From CSBr16-58 sp051859825 (GTDB taxonomy: Bacteria > Bacteroidota > Bacteroidia > Flavobacteriales > Schleiferiaceae): a DNA stretch of 5,813 nucleotides. Below the pieces are notes generated by a model, which had not been told where the DNA came from, ran no database searches, and worked only from the letters and a program-made list of their open reading frames with translations. Of this stretch, positions 5,394 through 5,813 are shown one piece after another. The number at the start of each line of letters is the position of its first letter. Within the stretch, counting starts at the first letter, position 1. The stretch covers positions 1 through 5,813 of the forward strand of contig JBHYFA010000128.1 in assembly GCA_051859825.1 (NCBI GenBank). The letters run 5' to 3'. The translations under genes and the position numbers were made by a program.

Positions 5394-5549
5394 CCCTAAC
5401 CCCAACTATCACTCCACCAAACCCATTCCTCACCCCCTCACTCACTCACCTCCTAAACCCGTAATCAGACAGACGCACTGCCGTGCCGTCTCTACATATC
5501 AAACCGCCGAACCCCCCAGCTTCCAAACCCCCAAACCAAAACTCCAACT
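5394..5549. other. Convergent intergenic region, C-rich on the plus strand
   Basis: This gap separates the ends of the WYL and phospholipase-D-like genes. The plus strand has no G from 5394 to 5460 (67 nt). It opens with CTAACCCCAACTA (5396-5408), which matches 12 of 13 bases of the upstream 28-bp repeat (4408-4420). Further C-tracts lie at 5514-5532. I found no U-tract terminator for either gene. Confidence 0.6.
5471..5491. repeat. REP-like imperfect palindrome between convergent genes
   Basis: AGACGCAC (5471-5478) pairs with GTGC-C-GTCT (5483-5491) over 8 bp with one bulged C and a TGCC loop. The right side continues to GTCTCTAC (5488-5495). This resembles a palindrome family that begins GTAGAGACG and ends CGTCTCTAC, which I recall from intergenic regions of several bacterial groups. 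The left arm lacks the GTAG part, so this would be a decayed copy. It could also act as a transcript-end hairpin for both genes. Confidence 0.4.
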
Positions 5550-5813
5550 TTAGGTTTCATCCAATTTACCCAGTACCTCCCCTACCATGCTGTCCATGCG
5601 CGAAAACGCAAACCACTTCTTGCCCAAGTCTTTCAAAGACGCGCCCAAGTGATAGAGTTCCTTTCGATCGATGATTAAGAAGCGGTCGTGACTTGCTCTA
5701 AACGGATGCACAGCAAACGTACCGTTGTATTGTTCATTGGCTTTTTTTAGGTCGAGCCTCAATTGCTTACCAATCGTTTTGGTGAATAACACAACCTTCA
5801 CTTTATCAGCTTT
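5550..5813 (-). CDS. C-terminal end of a phospholipase-D-like protein (partial, cut by window edge)
   Basis: The frame is open to the right edge; 88 codons are visible, ending at TAA (5552-5550). The true start lies outside the window, and the GTG at 5801 is internal. The residues SHDRFLIID contain H-x-R-x4-D, a phospholipase-D HKD motif with arginine replacing lysine. It is followed by LYHLGASLKDLGKKWFAFSRM, a strongly conserved ending. I recall this C-terminal module in Bacteroidota proteins that carry an ORF6N-type or similar DNA-binding domain at the N-terminus, often accessory or phage-related. The N-terminal partner cannot be seen here. The arginine substitution leaves catalysis uncertain. 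The gene is convergent with the WYL gene and separated from it by 156 bp. Confidence 0.75.
   Translation of the reverse strand, partial: KADKVKVVLFTKTIGKQLRLDLKKANEQYNGTFAVHPFRASHDRFLIIDRKELYHLGASLKDLGKKWFAFSRMDSMVGEVLGKLDET

Noticed and set aside
5394..5549. G-quadruplex on the minus strand
   Set aside because: G-tracts are present, but the loops between runs of three or more G are too long for a strict quadruplex pattern.
5051..5553. Minus-strand 75-codon and plus-strand 113-codon frames overlapping the end of the WYL gene
   Set aside because: They are shadows of the WYL coding sequence and of the C-rich intergenic DNA; the composition is low complexity with no motif.

Overview
The window looks like chromosomal DNA of a member of the phylum Bacteroidota, probably Flavobacteriia or a relative. 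Several intergenic stretches carry the TAnnTTTG -7 promoter element typical of that phylum. No start codon has a convincing Shine-Dalgarno sequence. The gene set also fits: an ATPase with a DUF4143 domain, a secreted PEGA/SUMF1-like protein, a small outer-membrane barrel protein, a WYL regulator and a C-terminal phospholipase-D-like fragment.

Layout from left to right. Positions 1-1141 (minus) hold a DUF4143-type AAA ATPase, cut by the left edge near its C-terminus. Its promoter (1157-1188) carries two related operator-like sequences 40 bp apart, one over the -33 region and one over the GTG start. Positions 1258-3111 (minus) encode a 617-residue secreted protein with about four PEGA-like repeats and a SUMF1/FGE-fold domain that lacks the catalytic cysteine pair. 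Its only clear -7 element lies almost on the ATG. Positions 3280-3993 (minus) encode a 237-residue predicted outer-membrane barrel protein. It is transcribed toward the SUMF1-like gene, with a weak terminator candidate in between.

Positions 3994-4496 form the main non-coding region, between two divergent genes. It holds the barrel gene's promoter and a 10-bp hairpin at the start of its leader. It also holds a pair of 26-27 nt inverted arms (4055-4081 and 4200-4225), a separate promoter for the rightward gene with a perfect 17-bp dyad beside it, a structured leader segment with two tiny reading frames, and 28-bp tandem repeats running up to the ATG. Positions 4497-5393 (plus) encode a WYL-domain transcription regulator. 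Its coding sequence has G-free plus-strand DNA on both sides. Positions 5550-5813 (minus) are the C-terminal end of a gene with a phospholipase-D-like HxR(x)4D motif, cut by the right edge and convergent with the WYL gene.

I see no complete multi-gene system such as a defence operon, CRISPR array, transposase, tRNA or rRNA. The genes look like separate transcription units. The unusual material is mostly regulatory: the paired operator-like sites of the ATPase, the mirror-image promoter-like arms, and the leader of the WYL gene. No searches were run; family calls rest on motifs read from the sequence.
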